Source: Actinomycetes bacterium
GTDB lineage: Bacteria > Actinomycetota > Acidimicrobiia > Acidimicrobiales > RAAP-2
Length of the DNA: 64,000 nt
Direction of reading: 5' to 3'
Assembly: GCA_021791895.1 (NCBI GenBank)
Contig: JAJYVS010000014.1
Location: 1-64,000, forward strand
Under the pieces are notes generated by a model. That model ran no database searches and had not been told where the DNA came from. It saw only the letters and a program-made list of their open reading frames with translations. The first letter of the stretch is position 1, and each line of letters begins with the position of its first letter. Of the stretch, positions 7,207 to 14,200 are shown piece after piece. The translations under genes and the position numbers were made by a program.

Positions 7207-9578
7207 GGCCCGACGCTCCCCGCCCCGGTCGTGAGCGACCGGTGTTCGAGCCCGCCCAACGGGAGGAGGCGGTCGGTCCCCCCGGCGGCGCGGCTCCACT
7301 GCTCGACGAGCCACCCCCGCCGTCGGGCGATGGCCGCCAGGCGGGCGTCGGGGTTGACGACGACCGGGAAGCCGACGGCTTCGAGCATGGCGAGGTCGCT
7401 CGAGGAGTCGGCGTAGGCGACCGACTCGGCCAGCGACAGGCCGTGCTCGAGCGTGTAGCGCTCCAGCATGAGGGCGCGGGCCTCGCCGATGGGGGAGAGC
7501 TCGGCCAGGTGGCCGGTGAAGATCCCGTCGCGCTCGGACAAGCTCGCGCAGACCACGTCGTCGAACAGCGGGCGCAGCGGTTCGACCACGACGTCGAGGG
7601 CGCCGGTGATGAGCAGCGTGCGGTGTCCGAGCCGCCGGTGGTGCCGGACCCGGGCGATGCCGGCCGGGAACGCCCGGGGGAGGAGGAATTCGTGGAAGAG
7701 GTCCCAGGCGTCGCGCGCGATCGCCTCCACCGGGGCGCCCTCGTAGCGGCGGTAGAAGTAGCGGAGGAAGTCGCCCCGGTCCCGCCGGTCGAGGCTCAGC
7801 CACCGGGGGGCCGACGCCAGCAGGTCGGCCACGAAGCCGACCCGCCGGTCGGGCTCCATGTGCCGGCTGGCCAGCCAGGCGTAGGAGTCGACGACGTTCG
7901 AGGCGATCAGGGTGTGCTCGAGGTCGAACACCGCGAGGTGCCGGTCGGGGGAGAGCACTGCGCTGCGCAGCCGGGTTTGGCGGTCGGTGCCCCCGGGCCG
8001 GCCGGGGGAGGTACGGACCCGGCCCCGTTCGACCACCGAGGGCAGGTGGACCTCGGACACGTAGTGGGCCCAGTCGATGACGGCGGGGTCGAAGCAGAAC
8101 CGCTGGCGGTCCTCGGGGTCCAGGCTCTCGAACAGGCCGAGCAGCCGGTCGATCCGGTACCGGGCCTCGGTCTCGGTGTAGGCGCCGTAGAGCTCGGCGT
8201 AGCCGAGGGCCCGCTCGGCCAGGGTCTGGCGGTCCTCCAGCTTGGCCGCCCACTCGGCCTGCTTGCGGCGGAACGGCATGAGACGCAGGCCCCGCTCGGC
8301 GACGTCCATGAGCTTGACGGCCTGCTGCAGCTGGCGCTGGACCCGGCCGCGGCCGGGGAACGACCACTCCGGGAGGGAGATCGGCTGGCCCCGGTCGTCG
8401 TAGAGGGGGTGGCGATCGAACCAGTCCTTGATGAGGTGCACGAGCTGGCCGTAGGCGAGCGGGTTCCGCACCCCCGAAGCCACGTGGTACACGGCGGGGC
8501 CGTCCTCGGGCCCGCGGGCGGCGACTGCGATGATCGCCGCCACCACTAGGTCGACCGGGATGACGTCGGTGATCCCCTCGGGGACACCGGGGAACTCCCG
8601 CAGGAGGCCCCGGGCGAAGGAGAGGATGATCGGCTCGGCCATCCGGAAGCCGCGGATCCAGCCCGGCCGAGGTTCGGCCAGCGCCGACTCGATGATCGAG
8701 GGCCGCACGATGGTGAGCGGCACCGGGACCTCCCCCTGCGGGCCGTGCCGGGCGACCAGCGCCCGCTCGCCCAGCGCCTTGGTGAAGGCGTAGGCGTCGG
8801 GCCACCCGAGCGCCTTGGCCCGGGCCGAACCGGCCGCGACGAGCTGGCGCCGGACCCAGTCCTCCCGGAGGCGTTCGGCCCGGGCGGCGAGGAGGTGGGT
8901 GCCCGAGGCGCCCTGCTCGGCGTGGGCCCGTCGGGCGAATTCGCGCAGGTGCTCGGGTTGTCGGGAAGCGTCCTCCAGGTCGTCCCGGAGCCGCCGGGCG
9001 CTCGCCACCTCGGCGCTCCAGTCGATGGCCAGGCTGAATCGGTCCTCGGAGAGGAGCCGTTCGGCGGTCTCGCCCTGGTGGGCGCCGGCCACATAGGCCG
9101 TCGACACCGCGATCAGGTGGGCGGGCCGGCCTCCGGCGGCGGCGCTGGCGGCGACGGCCGCGGCCACCCGGGACGGGCCGAGCAGGTTGACCTCCACCGC
9201 GTGGTCGAGCGGGGCGTCGAAGCTGACCGTGGCGGCCGAGTGGATGACGACGTCACAGGCTGCGAGCTCGGCCCGGCCGGCCTCGTCCAAACCGAGGCCG
9301 TCGCTCGAGACGTCCCCGGCGACCCCTCGCAGGCGGTCGGCGACCTGGTGGTCGAACCGCCCGCCGAGTTCGTCGCGCAACCGGGCGAAGCAGTCGTTGC
9401 GGAGGATCTCCCGTTCCACCCGGGTCGCGACATCGTGGCGCCGACCAGGCCGGACGAGCGCGACGACCTGGGCGTCGGGGATGGTACGCAGGATCCGCTC
9501 GATGAGGGCCGTGCCCAAGAAGCCGGTCCCCCCGGTCACGAAGAAGCGCCGTCCGGCGAGGTCGTCGGCGATGCCCAT
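7203..9578 (-). CDS. Fatty acyl-CoA reductase (NAD_binding_4) fused to HAD-IB phosphatase
   Basis: A 791-aa two-domain protein. Residues about 1-500 are an extended short-chain reductase of the male-sterility/fatty acyl-CoA reductase type, with cofactor motif VTGGTGFLGTAL and active-site YAFTK. Residues about 550-790 are a HAD-IB hydrolase with FDLEHTLIAS (nucleophile Asp; the second acid is Glu), the LLITGALD segment and AYADSSSDLAML. It could reduce an acyl-CoA and dephosphorylate a phospho-intermediate. It is the first gene of the minus-strand operon; its ATG lies 9 bp from the nearer of two palindromic operators shared with the divergent tetR gene. Confidence 0.9.
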   Translation of the reverse strand: MGIADDLAGRRFFVTGGTGFLGTALIERILRTIPDAQVVALVRPGRRHDVATRVEREILRNDCFARLRDELGGRFDHQVADRLRGVAGDVSSDGLGLDEAGRAELAACDVVIHSAATVSFDAPLDHAVEVNLLGPSRVAAAVAASAAAGGRPAHLIAVSTAYVAGAHQGETAERLLSEDRFSLAIDWSAEVASARRLRDDLEDASRQPEHLREFARRAHAEQGASGTHLLAARAERLREDWVRRQLVAAGSARAKALGWPDAYAFTKALGERALVARHGPQGEVPVPLTIVRPSIIESALAEPRPGWIRGFRMAEPIILSFARGLLREFPGVPEGITDVIPVDLVVAAIIAVAARGPEDGPAVYHVASGVRNPLAYGQLVHLIKDWFDRHPLYDDRGQPISLPEWSFPGRGRVQRQLQQAVKLMDVAERGLRLMPFRRKQAEWAAKLEDRQTLAERALGYAELYGAYTETEARYRIDRLLGLFESLDPEDRQRFCFDPAVIDWAHYVSEVHLPSVVERGRVRTSPGRPGGTDRQTRLRSAVLSPDRHLAVFDLEHTLIASNVVDSYAWLASRHMEPDRRVGFVADLLASAPRWLSLDRRDRGDFLRYFYRRYEGAPVEAIARDAWDLFHEFLLPRAFPAGIARVRHHRRLGHRTLLITGALDVVVEPLRPLFDDVVCASLSERDGIFTGHLAELSPIGEARALMLERYTLEHGLSLAESVAYADSSSDLAMLEAVGFPVVVNPDARLAAIARRRGWLVEQWSRAAGGTDRLLPLGGLEHRSLTTGAGSVGP

Positions 9579-9587
9579 CCCGGTTGT

Positions 9588-9601
9588 CTACCATTTGGTA
9601 G
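9588..9601. promoter_or_regulatory. Palindromic TetR-type operator, copy 1
   Basis: CTACCATTTGGTAG is a perfect inverted repeat (CTACCA-TT-TGGTAG) in the 46-bp divergent intergenic region. An identical copy starts 23 bp away. Its position upstream of the reductase-HAD start suggests repression by the adjacent TetR protein. Confidence 0.75.
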
Positions 9602-9610
9602 GGATTTTGT

Positions 9611-9624
9611 CTACCATTTGGTAG
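9611..9624. promoter_or_regulatory. Palindromic TetR-type operator, copy 2, abutting the tetR start
   Basis: A second exact CTACCATTTGGTAG palindrome ends one base before the GTG of the tetR gene. It contains TACCAT (9612-9617), which fits a TANNNT -10 element spaced 7 nt from the GTG, so transcription would start at the start codon. The operator and the core promoter then coincide, which suggests tight autorepression. Confidence 0.75.
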
Positions 9625-10218
9625 GTGGCCACCGGGACGTCTGATCGGATCCTCGACGCCGCGCTGGCATCCTTCGGGTCCCGCGGCTACGACACCACCT
9701 CCCTCGACGCCCTGGCCAAGCAGCTCGACATCCGCAAGCAGACGATCCTGTACTGGTTTCCTACCAAGGATGCCCTGCTCGGGGCCGTCATCGAGCGGAG
9801 CGCCACCGAACTCGCCGAGGCGTTCGAGGTGGGCCTCGAGGGCGCGGGCGAGGGCTGGGCCAAGGTGGAGGCGGTCGTCCGGGCGGTGTTCCGGCTGGCG
9901 TCCCGGCAGCCCGAGCTGCTCGCCCTGGTCCGCGAGGTCTCCCGACTCGGCCCGCCGGCGGCGACCAAGATGCTCGTGGTGCTCGACCCGCTCGTCCAGC
10001 GGGCCAGTGCGTTCCTCGAGGCCGAGATGGACGCCGGGCGGATGCGGCGCCACGATCCGAGACTCCTGCTCCTCGCGATCTACTCCACCGTGATCGGGAT
10101 GGTGACCGAGGTGGAGGTGCTGCGGGCGCTCGGCGAGGAGCCCACCGCCCGGTCGTTGGTTCGTCGGCGGGCCGACGTCCTCGGACTGTTGCGCTCGGCC
10201 CTTAAGACGGAGGCGTAG
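9625..10218 (+). CDS. TetR/AcrR family transcriptional regulator
   Basis: A 197-aa regulator with an N-terminal helix-turn-helix: SDRILDAALASFGSRGYDTT then LAKQLDIRKQTILYWFPTKD, the classic TetR recognition-helix pattern. The rest is a helical ligand-binding domain. The GTG start directly follows the second operator, leaving no room for a Shine-Dalgarno, so a leaderless mRNA is likely. It probably represses itself and the divergent lipid operon and responds to an acyl-type ligand; the ligand is a guess. The 3' end overlaps the convergent membrane protein gene by 17 bp. Confidence 0.9.
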   Translation: MATGTSDRILDAALASFGSRGYDTTSLDALAKQLDIRKQTILYWFPTKDALLGAVIERSATELAEAFEVGLEGAGEGWAKVEAVVRAVFRLASRQPELLALVREVSRLGPPAATKMLVVLDPLVQRASAFLEAEMDAGRMRRHDPRLLLLAIYSTVIGMVTEVEVLRALGEEPTARSLVRRRADVLGLLRSALKTEA

Positions 10219-10954
10219 CGGCCGGGCGCTTCTTCTTCTGCGTCTTGGGCGTGTAGCGCTTCGAGGCGACCGGCCCCTTCTTCTCCGGTTCCTTGGCCTT
10301 CTTGCCCCGAGCGCTCCGAGTCCCTCTTGGTGGCGGTGGTTGACGCTCTCCGCTCGGATTGGCCTTCGTGCCGGTCGGCGACCCGTACCGCTGGACCCGC
10401 CAGGCCCGGACCAGGAGCCAGCCACCCCCGAAGATGAACGGGATCCCGAGGATCCCGACCTCGGCTTCGAACGCCAGACCGGCCATGAGCAGGGTGAAGC
10501 CGACCGGGCTCCGTCGTCCGACGCGGACGGTGATGAAGATCGCGATGGCGAAGGCCAGCAGTAGGGCGAGTTCGAATTCCCAGTGGGCGCGGTCGTAGAA
10601 GGCCTCACAAACGTTGGCGGCCTTGTGGTAGGTGAACCCCGAGGTGCAGCTGTGGTTGGAACCGGGGGGGAGTTTGACCGGCCTCTTCGGGTTGAGGATG
10701 TAGGGAACGTCCTGCCAAAGGGCGAGGACGGCGGCGAGGGCCGCCGCGATCAGACCCCAGCGACGTTCCTTCGGGTCGAGATTGAGGATCGCCTGGCGTT
10801 TCCCCTCGTCAGAGGAGGTTGGCCTGGGGTTTTGTGCGCCTTCTCCCATCGCCCTGGGCCCCTTGGGCACGGTCAGCGCGGTCGACACGCGGGCCGCTAG
10901 GCCTTGCCATCGGCTGGATCGGGCGGGTGGGGAGACAGGGGCGTCGTCAGGCAC
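10202..10954 (-). CDS. Hypothetical membrane protein with basic C-terminal tail
   Basis: A 250-aa protein of unknown function. Hydrophobic segments lie near residues 66-85 (LIAAALAAVLALWQDVPYIL), 130-145, and two between about 150 and 185, separated by a loop with two Cys. The last 60 residues are Lys/Arg/Pro-rich and cytoplasmic-looking. The GTG at 10954 gives the longest version; an ATG at 10849 (MGEGAQ) is an alternative start. A TACCCT sequence 9 nt upstream of the GTG could be a -10 element. The gene is convergent with tetR and upstream of the tRNA. Confidence 0.65.
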   Translation of the reverse strand: MPDDAPVSPPARSSRWQGLAARVSTALTVPKGPRAMGEGAQNPRPTSSDEGKRQAILNLDPKERRWGLIAAALAAVLALWQDVPYILNPKRPVKLPPGSNHSCTSGFTYHKAANVCEAFYDRAHWEFELALLLAFAIAIFITVRVGRRSPVGFTLLMAGLAFEAEVGILGIPFIFGGGWLLVRAWRVQRYGSPTGTKANPSGERQPPPPRGTRSARGKKAKEPEKKGPVASKRYTPKTQKKKRPAATPPS

Positions 10955-11075
10955 GTCTTCTCTAGGGTATCGGTCCTTGGCAAGTCACCGCCGCTGGGGT
11001 CGGGTGCTCGCCGAACTTGGACCCTGGCCTCTCGAGTTCGGGCGAGGGCTAGCGTGTCCTTCCGCACGAGTCTTG

Positions 11076-11149
11076 GGGCGCTTAGCTCAGTTGGTTAGAG
11101 CGCAGCCTTCACACGGCTGAGGTCGGAGGTTCGAGTCCTCTAGCGCCCA
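11076..11149 (+). tRNA. tRNA-Val (anticodon CAC)
   Basis: The 74-nt sequence folds as a cloverleaf: acceptor GGGCGCT pairs with AGCGCCC, the D-arm is GCTC/GAGC, the anticodon stem CAGCC/GGCTG holds the loop TTCACAC with anticodon CAC, and the T-arm GGAGG/CCTCT holds TTCGAGT. The discriminator is A and the 3' CCA is not encoded. Its 3' part is the left copy of a 47-bp direct repeat, marking it as an integration target. Confidence 0.95.
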
Positions 11150-11152
11150 CTC
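11106..11152 (+). repeat. Putative attL: 47-bp direct repeat in the 3' half of tRNA-Val
   Basis: From the anticodon loop to 3 bp past the discriminator base, the sequence is identical over 47 bp to 14154-14200. This is the usual geometry of tyrosine-integrase attachment sites in tRNA genes. The flanking bases differ on both sides, so the repeat is bounded. Confidence 0.85.
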
Positions 11153-11230
11153 CGTTGTCCCAGGTGCCTTGCCATTTTGGCACTTCGGAAGTGAGCGGGG
11201 TCGGCCACCAGCGGGACACACTTGACCCCG

Positions 11231-11929
11231 ATGACCCGGGCCAGCGTCAACGGCATCGAGCTGTACTACGAGGAGCACGGGAGCGGCCCAGCGCTGCTGC
11301 TCGTCCCCGGGCTCGGAGCCGACACCCGTCTCTTCGCCGGGGTCGTCGGACCCCTCGCCGCCACCTGTCACGTGATCGTGTTCGACCCCCGCGGCGGAGG
11401 CAGGAGCGACAAGCCACCTGGCCCCTACGCCATCGAGCAGATGGCCGACGACGCCGAGGGGCTCCTCGACGTGCTGGGGATCGAGCACGCGATCGTCGTC
11501 GGGTACTCCATGGGCGGGCGAATCGCATTGAGTCTCGCCCTCGACCACCCGACCCGTGTGGCCCGGCTGGTTCTGGCCGCCACCAGTGCCAGTACGCCGC
11601 CCAGCCGCATCCTCAGCCGCCGGTGGCTGGCACTGGAGGTGTTGAGCCGGCTCCCGACTCCCGGCAAGCGGCAACCTCGGTGGGCCTGGGAGTGCCAGCG
11701 CCGGGCGTCCACCTCCTACGACGCCACCGCCCGCTTGGGTGAGATCGTCGTTCCGACCCTGATCCTTCATTGCCGGCGTGACCACATGGCGTCACTCGCA
11801 CTGGCGCGTGAGATGCACGCGGCGATCGCCGGATCCGCCTTGGTGGAGGTCCCCGGTGGGCATCTCTCACTCGTCACCCGAGAGCGCCGCCGCTTCGCGA
11901 GGGAGGTGGTGGCCTTCGCGACGAGCTGA
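11231..11929 (+). CDS. Alpha/beta hydrolase
   Basis: A 232-aa alpha/beta-hydrolase-fold protein. The nucleophile elbow is GYSMGG, the oxyanion-side motif is VPGLGADTRLF, a candidate acid is in CRRDHM and the catalytic His is in VPGGHLSL. It is shorter than the usual 260-280 aa; the cap region after LSRLPTP looks abbreviated, so part may have been deleted. An ATG at 11231 was preferred over a TTG 9 bp upstream. It is the first gene inside the putative tRNA-flanked element, has lower GC than the core genes, and its 3' end overlaps a convergent gene. The substrate is unknown. Confidence 0.8.
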   Translation: MTRASVNGIELYYEEHGSGPALLLVPGLGADTRLFAGVVGPLAATCHVIVFDPRGGGRSDKPPGPYAIEQMADDAEGLLDVLGIEHAIVVGYSMGGRIALSLALDHPTRVARLVLAATSASTPPSRILSRRWLALEVLSRLPTPGKRQPRWAWECQRRASTSYDATARLGEIVVPTLILHCRRDHMASLALAREMHAAIAGSALVEVPGGHLSLVTRERRRFAREVVAFATS

Positions 11930-12235
11930 GACACACCTCTGCTCCCCGCTCATTTTCCGAAGCCGGCAATCGAGTGACACCAAGATCTCCTCGATGAACT
12001 CGTCGATCTGCACGCTTCGCTCGACCTCGGTCGCTGTCTTCCACACCGTGTCGACGTAGAGCGTCGCCGGCAAGCGCGCGGCCTCGTCGAATCGCCGTGC
12101 CAGCTCGTCGGTGCGGTCCGCCTCAACCGGCGCGTCGTCGGTCTCCCGTTGGGCCTCCCCGATGGCTACCGACAGTCGTGCCTCCTCCTCGGCGAACAGC
12201 TCGGTCCCGATCGGCGGATCGGCGCTCTTGCTCAT
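11867..12235 (-). CDS. Hypothetical small acidic protein
   Basis: A 122-aa protein I do not recognise. The N-terminal 90 residues are rich in Glu/Asp and helical-looking (ELFAEEEARLSVAIGEAQ); the C-terminus is basic. The start MSKSADPP is supported by a good GGAGGG Shine-Dalgarno about 7 bp upstream, although an open frame extends further. It lies just downstream of, and is probably cotranscribed with, the minus-strand alpha/beta hydrolase. The last 63 bp overlap the 3' end of the plus-strand hydrolase. Confidence 0.6.
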   Translation of the reverse strand: MSKSADPPIGTELFAEEEARLSVAIGEAQRETDDAPVEADRTDELARRFDEAARLPATLYVDTVWKTATEVERSVQIDEFIEEILVSLDCRLRKMSGEQRCVSARREGHHLPREAAALSGDE

Positions 12236-12257
12236 CTTGGTCCCTCCGAGAGGCCAC

Positions 12258-13259
12258 TCAGCCTGGATTGGAGACCTGGCCGAGCACGTCGGAAATGGCC
12301 CTAACGACCTCCTTGGGATGGCGCAGATGCAGCGTGAGGTGGCCCGCGTCGACAGGGCGGACCTGTCCCCGTGGAACGGTGCGGGCGAAGTCCAGGTAGA
12401 GCTGGTGCTTGCCCTCGATCTCGGCATGGATCAGCTCCTGGGACTCTCCGCTGGAGACCACCTCCCGGAACCCGTCGGTAGCCATGGAGCACAACACGAT
12501 CATCGGGATGTCCGGCAGAGGGCCGGAGTCTTTGACCTCCCGGTATAGGTCCTCCACGTTCTTGGCCTCCAGCATCCCCGCCCGCAACCACTGTGGGCTC
12601 ACGTGGCGGACCCTGAGCTCTCGGCGGACTGTCTCGGGGAAGCCTTCCTTAGTCTCCTGGTCGAAGAGGTCTCGGTACGTGTTTTGCATCCGCCGCAGCG
12701 GAGGCAGGACGGCGAGGAGGCGGCTCGTGAGCGGATTGGACAGGGCGGCCCCGAGCACGGCGTTAAGCACCGCGAACTTGCGATTCCCGGATCTCATGGC
12801 GGTGAGCTGCTCGGGCATGTAGGCGTTGTAGTCCTCATGCGCTGGGTCGAGCAGGACGAGCCCGGCCACCCGGTCGGGGAAGCGTGCCGAGTAATGGCGT
12901 GCGTATAGACCACCTAGGGAATGGCCGACCAGGACATAGGGAGCCGGTAAGCCCAAGGTTCGGAGCAACCCGTCCAGCTCGTCGATGACCTCACGAGAGC
13001 TTCTCGGCAGCGTGACCCGATCGCTCCATCCGGTCCCGGCCCGGTCGTAGAGGACACTGGTCGACAGCTCCGCCACCAGGGTCTGGACGTTCAGGTAGTC
13101 AAGACCCACGGTCCCCGCCCCCGAGAGGAAGACGACGGGAGGTCGGCCGGTTCCGGTGCGGAGCACGAACAGTCGACGACCCCCGACCTGAACCCATGTT
13201 CCGATGGGCGGGTCTGCGACCCGCGACCCCTTGGCCGACTCCTCTGGTTGCTGCGTCAT
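12258..13259 (-). CDS. Alpha/beta hydrolase
   Basis: A 333-aa alpha/beta hydrolase. The nucleophile elbow is GHSLGG, a strand-end Asp lies in LLDPAHEDY, and the catalytic His is in DAGHLTLHL. A helical cap domain spans roughly residues 160-250. No signal peptide is seen. The ATG at 13259 has GGGAG upstream. It is divergent from a winged-helix regulator with only 58 bp between them, so it is likely controlled by that regulator. It belongs to the putative tRNA-Val element. The substrate is unknown. Confidence 0.85.
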   Translation of the reverse strand: MTQQPEESAKGSRVADPPIGTWVQVGGRRLFVLRTGTGRPPVVFLSGAGTVGLDYLNVQTLVAELSTSVLYDRAGTGWSDRVTLPRSSREVIDELDGLLRTLGLPAPYVLVGHSLGGLYARHYSARFPDRVAGLVLLDPAHEDYNAYMPEQLTAMRSGNRKFAVLNAVLGAALSNPLTSRLLAVLPPLRRMQNTYRDLFDQETKEGFPETVRRELRVRHVSPQWLRAGMLEAKNVEDLYREVKDSGPLPDIPMIVLCSMATDGFREVVSSGESQELIHAEIEGKHQLYLDFARTVPRGQVRPVDAGHLTLHLRHPKEVVRAISDVLGQVSNPG

Positions 13260-13305
13260 GCCACGCTCCCATTATCCGCAGATTCGAGAATGGTAGCAGG
13301 ACTGA

Positions 13306-13324
13306 TATTATTGTCCAGTGGACA
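13306..13324 (+). promoter_or_regulatory. Leaderless promoter and palindrome at the winged-helix gene start
   Basis: TATTAT (13306-13311) fits a TANNNT -10 element placed 6 nt before the GTG start, with TTCGAG 17 bp further upstream. The palindrome TGTCCAGTGGACA (13312-13324) spans the start codon and could be an autoregulatory operator. Confidence 0.5.
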
Positions 13325-13851
13325 CCCTCCAGCTCGTGACGCATCCGGTTCGGATGAGGATCCTTCACGCCATGGCCGGCGGAGAAGAGCGGACGATCAC
13401 GGAACTCTGCGACCGTCTCCCGGAGGTCTCCCAAGCCAGCATCTACCGGCACGTCGCGGTTCTCGCCGACGCCGGGATGCTGGACATCGTTGGCGAGCGG
13501 CGGGTCCGCGGAGCCGTAGAACGACGGTACCGACTGCGCGCCGAGCGACCGGTGATTGGCCGAGCCTTAGCTGCCGCGATGTCCCTAGATGACCACCGCA
13601 GCGGCTTCGCCGCCGCCATGGCCACCCTGGTGGCCGAGTTCAACGCCTACCTTGGAAGCGGGCCAGAACCGGTCCAGGACTCTGTCGGGTACCGGCAAGC
13701 TGTCGTCTGGCTGAACCGGCGGGAGGTCGTCGACCTCATGAGCCAGCTGCGCAACCTCATCACGGTCGGCATGGAGAACGGACCCGGGCGCGGCCGGCGT
13801 CCGTACCTGTTCAGCCCGATCGTGTTTCCGGTCCAACAGCCAAGCGACTGA
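13318..13851 (+). CDS. Winged helix-turn-helix (ArsR-like) transcriptional regulator
   Basis: A 177-aa protein. The N-terminal 80 residues form an ArsR-like winged helix: LVTHPVRMRILHAMAGGE, then TITELCDRLPEVSQASIYRH (recognition helix) and a beta-wing ending RRYRL. The C-terminal half resembles the effector part of HTH domain proteins that pair with small hydrolases or transporters. The GTG has no Shine-Dalgarno and sits directly behind a -10-like hexamer, so a leaderless transcript is likely. It probably regulates the divergent hydrolase gene. It is the last intact gene before the right-hand repeat. Confidence 0.82.
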   Translation: MDTLQLVTHPVRMRILHAMAGGEERTITELCDRLPEVSQASIYRHVAVLADAGMLDIVGERRVRGAVERRYRLRAERPVIGRALAAAMSLDDHRSGFAAAMATLVAEFNAYLGSGPEPVQDSVGYRQAVVWLNRREVVDLMSQLRNLITVGMENGPGRGRRPYLFSPIVFPVQQPSD

Positions 13852-14153
13852 GAACCGAACGCGCGACAGCTTCCGTTGGACCGTGAGCCCCACGACCGAG
13901 GCCTCGCTTCCTCCTCTCGCCCTGTTGAGGGGGCAGGACATATTGCCGGCACCTGTAACGACCACCCCGTTCGCCAGGCAGGTGTGCTGAAGGTAGTAAT
14001 CGCCCCTCCGACGTGAACCGCCACGCCTCGTGCGCGATTCGTGCGCGACGAGCCGGAACGCATCGGTCAATGATGGTCGCTCATGGTCACTCAGAGTCCT
14101 GCTGAACGTGGCATTCGGTTCCGCACGCTGGACACCAAAACACCAGTTCATCT
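13852..14153. other. Non-coding right end of the putative integrated element
   Basis: I see no convincing gene here. The segment holds two short direct-repeat sets: CGTGCGCGA at 14029 and 14040 (11-bp period) and three 10-bp units at 14064-14093 (CGGTCAATGA, TGGTCGCTCA, TGGTCACTCA). Both lie within about 125 bp of the right att copy, where tyrosine-integrase arm-type sites are expected. Confidence 0.5.
14029..14093. repeat. Short direct repeats near attR (possible integrase arm sites)
   Basis: Two copies of CGTGCGCGA spaced 11 bp apart, followed 15 bp later by three tandem 10-bp units related to TGGTCACTCA. Helically phased repeats next to an att core are typical of integrase arm binding. 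Function is inferred from position only. Confidence 0.45.
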
Positions 14154-14200
14154 CCTTCACACGGCTGAGGTCGGAGGTTCGAGTCCTCTAGCGCCCACTC
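14154..14200 (+). repeat. Putative attR: 47-bp copy of the tRNA-Val 3' end
   Basis: An exact copy of 11106-11152, 3,048 bp from the first. It includes the anticodon loop, T-arm and 3' acceptor strand but no 5' half, so it is a tRNA fragment rather than a gene. The 3' end of a minus-strand hypothetical gene reads into it. Confidence 0.88.

Noticed and set aside
13585-14160. A minus-strand ORF starting just inside attR, tested as an integrase remnant
   Set aside because: Its translation shows no catalytic Arg/His/Tyr motifs of a tyrosine recombinase, and it runs antisense through the winged-helix gene.
14154-14200. A second tRNA-Val gene
   Set aside because: Only the 3' 47 bases are present; there is no 5' acceptor strand or D-arm, so it cannot fold into a tRNA.
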